A DNA stretch of 7,058 nucleotides. Origin: Caldithrix sp. GTDB lineage: Bacteria; KSB1; UBA2214; DYKH01. Positions 6,419 to 7,058 of the stretch are shown here, piece by piece. The notes below the pieces were generated by a model. It ran no database searches. It was not told where the DNA came from and worked only from the letters and a program-made list of their open reading frames with translations. The stretch lies in assembly GCA_020722685.1 (NCBI GenBank), contig DYKH01000041.1, forward strand, positions 18,486-25,543, given 5' to 3'. How positions within the stretch are numbered: the first letter of the stretch is position 1; every line of letters starts with the position of its first letter. A program made the translations under genes and the position numbers.

Positions 6419-6445
6419 CTCGTTCCCAAACTTTTTGGGAACGAG
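6419..6445. repeat. Perfect 12-bp inverted repeat (hairpin)
   Basis: CTCGTTCCCAAA (6419-6430) and TTTGGGAACGAG (6434-6445) are exact reverse complements around the 3-nt spacer CTT. No T-run follows on either strand, so it is not a typical intrinsic terminator. The CTCGTTCCCAAA/TTTGGGAACGAG type of hairpin looks like a dispersed intergenic repeat family; copy number cannot be judged from one window. Confidence 0.75.
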
Positions 6446-6656
6446 ATCGCCTTCGCTTGCGCGCCATAAGTGAGCTACTACTCCTGCCTTTTCCATGTGA
6501 GGCGGAATGATCAACTCAATCTCTATGACATTTCTACTTTATGGTAGCTATTATAGCTAAAAAGATTCGTTAGACCGCTAATTCGCGCGAATGCGCGCCA
6601 AACTTATATTCGCGTATATTCCCGGTTGATAGCTTTCGTTGCGGCGAACTAACACC

Positions 6657-7058
6657 CTACGCAAATGAATATCGCACCGGCACACCAGCCTGTTGTAGCA
6701 GCCGAAACGACAGGCGATTGCTATTCTCTATAACCACCCGCTCATCGACTCTCGTCAGCCGATTGTTACGTACGACGATCTCACCGTTGACAATCACCGT
6801 GTCGGCGCCGTGATTGTAGCCGGAGAAAATCACTGCTGCCAACGGATCGGATAGCGAGCCCGCATACTCCAGCCGGTCGAGATCGAATATGGCCAAATCA
6901 GCAGGCTTACCCGCTTCGATGGTGCCGATGTCGGCTCGGCCCAGAGCTTTGGCCGAGCCAAGAGTGGCCATTTCGAAGACGTCCCGGGCAGTCATCGCAT
7001 CGGCACCGTACTTGACGCGCTGCAACAGCAAAGCCTGCCGCAACTCGCCGAGCATGTC
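6657..7058 (-). CDS. Amidohydrolase, C-terminal part (8-oxoguanine deaminase-like)
   Basis: Only the last 133 codons are in the window; the 5' part lies beyond position 7058 and no start is claimed. The visible segment begins with Asp-Met-Leu-Gly-Glu just after the point where the family's last metal-binding Asp is expected. It then has LRQALLLQRVKYG, MTARDVFEMATLGSAKALGR, the hallmark DIGTIEAGKPADLAIFDLD, YAGSLSDPLAAVIFSG and VIVNGEIVVRNNRLT. This pattern belongs to the TrzA/AtzB-like branch of metal-dependent amidohydrolases and is closest to 8-oxoguanine deaminases and related N-heterocycle deaminases. Superfamily membership is firm; the substrate is an inference because the metal- and base-binding residues are not visible. 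The stop is TAG at 6659-6657. It is on the same strand as the topoisomerase gene but 426 bp away, so co-transcription is uncertain. Confidence 0.82.
   Translation of the reverse strand, partial: DMLGELRQALLLQRVKYGADAMTARDVFEMATLGSAKALGRADIGTIEAGKPADLAIFDLDRLEYAGSLSDPLAAVIFSGYNHGADTVIVNGEIVVRNNRLTRVDERVVIENSNRLSFRLLQQAGVPVRYSFA

Larger units (their letters stand above)
6231..6656. other. Intergenic region between amidohydrolase and topoisomerase genes
   Basis: No gene is supported in these 426 bases; the only open frame of any size (6285-6473) begins inside the palindromic repeat and has no family resemblance. The region contains the GTAGAGA palindromes, a second perfect hairpin (6419-6445), an AT-rich inverted repeat TAGCTA-TTA-TAGCTA (6545-6559) and the 12-base palindrome ATTCGCGCGAAT (6581-6592). 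The topoisomerase promoter must lie here unless the gene is read through from the amidohydrolase side. A minus-strand TAAGTTTG (6606-6599) fits the TAnnTTTG pattern but lacks an upstream partner. Confidence 0.6.

Noticed and set aside
6264..6445. CRISPR array
   Set aside because: There are only two spaced copies of a 10-base sequence and one unrelated hairpin; no regular repeat-spacer pattern and no cas gene.
6285..6473. 62-codon plus-strand frame in the intergenic region
   Set aside because: It starts inside the palindromic repeat, runs through the second hairpin and has no ribosome binding site or recognisable product.

Overview
The window looks like a chromosomal segment from an uncultivated, free-living bacterium of moderate G+C content. 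Nothing in it fixes the phylum. The bacterial signals are a Shine-Dalgarno-led start, TTG starts, palindromic intergenic repeats and a rho-independent terminator. A TAnnTTTG-type element in front of the tRNA is compatible with a Bacteroidetes/FCB-like lineage, but that is only a hint.

Layout. Positions 1-444 hold no gene I can support. On the + strand, a GH37 trehalase-like glycosidase (445-1596) is followed by a 188-bp gap. Next come an APC-family amino acid permease (1785-3119) and, 12 bp later, a fold-type I PLP aminotransferase (3132-4208); these two probably form an operon for amino acid uptake and transamination. A tRNA with anticodon CAT lies at 4323-4396. On the - strand, reading toward it, is a complete eukaryote-type DNA topoisomerase IB (6230-4482). 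Upstream of that is a repeat-rich intergenic stretch (6231-6656), and at the right edge the C-terminal 133 residues of an amidohydrolase resembling 8-oxoguanine deaminases. The two strands converge on a strong hairpin terminator at 4411-4439.

The most notable content is the topoisomerase. It has the N-terminal DNA-binding domain, the core with R287, K306, R378 and H421, a coiled-coil linker, and a C-terminal domain with the catalytic Tyr (Y538). This is the large eukaryotic/thaumarchaeal architecture, not the short poxvirus-like TopIB usual in bacteria. It also carries substitutions at positions that confer camptothecin resistance in human Top1.

The second notable point is the trehalase-like protein. 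It keeps the GH37 fold motifs and the presumed base Glu (E345), but has Ile (I170) where trehalases carry the general-acid Asp. It therefore probably has a different substrate or mechanism, or is not a hydrolase. I see no phage, IS, CRISPR or defence locus. The genes are mostly housekeeping or metabolic and do not form one obvious multi-gene system.
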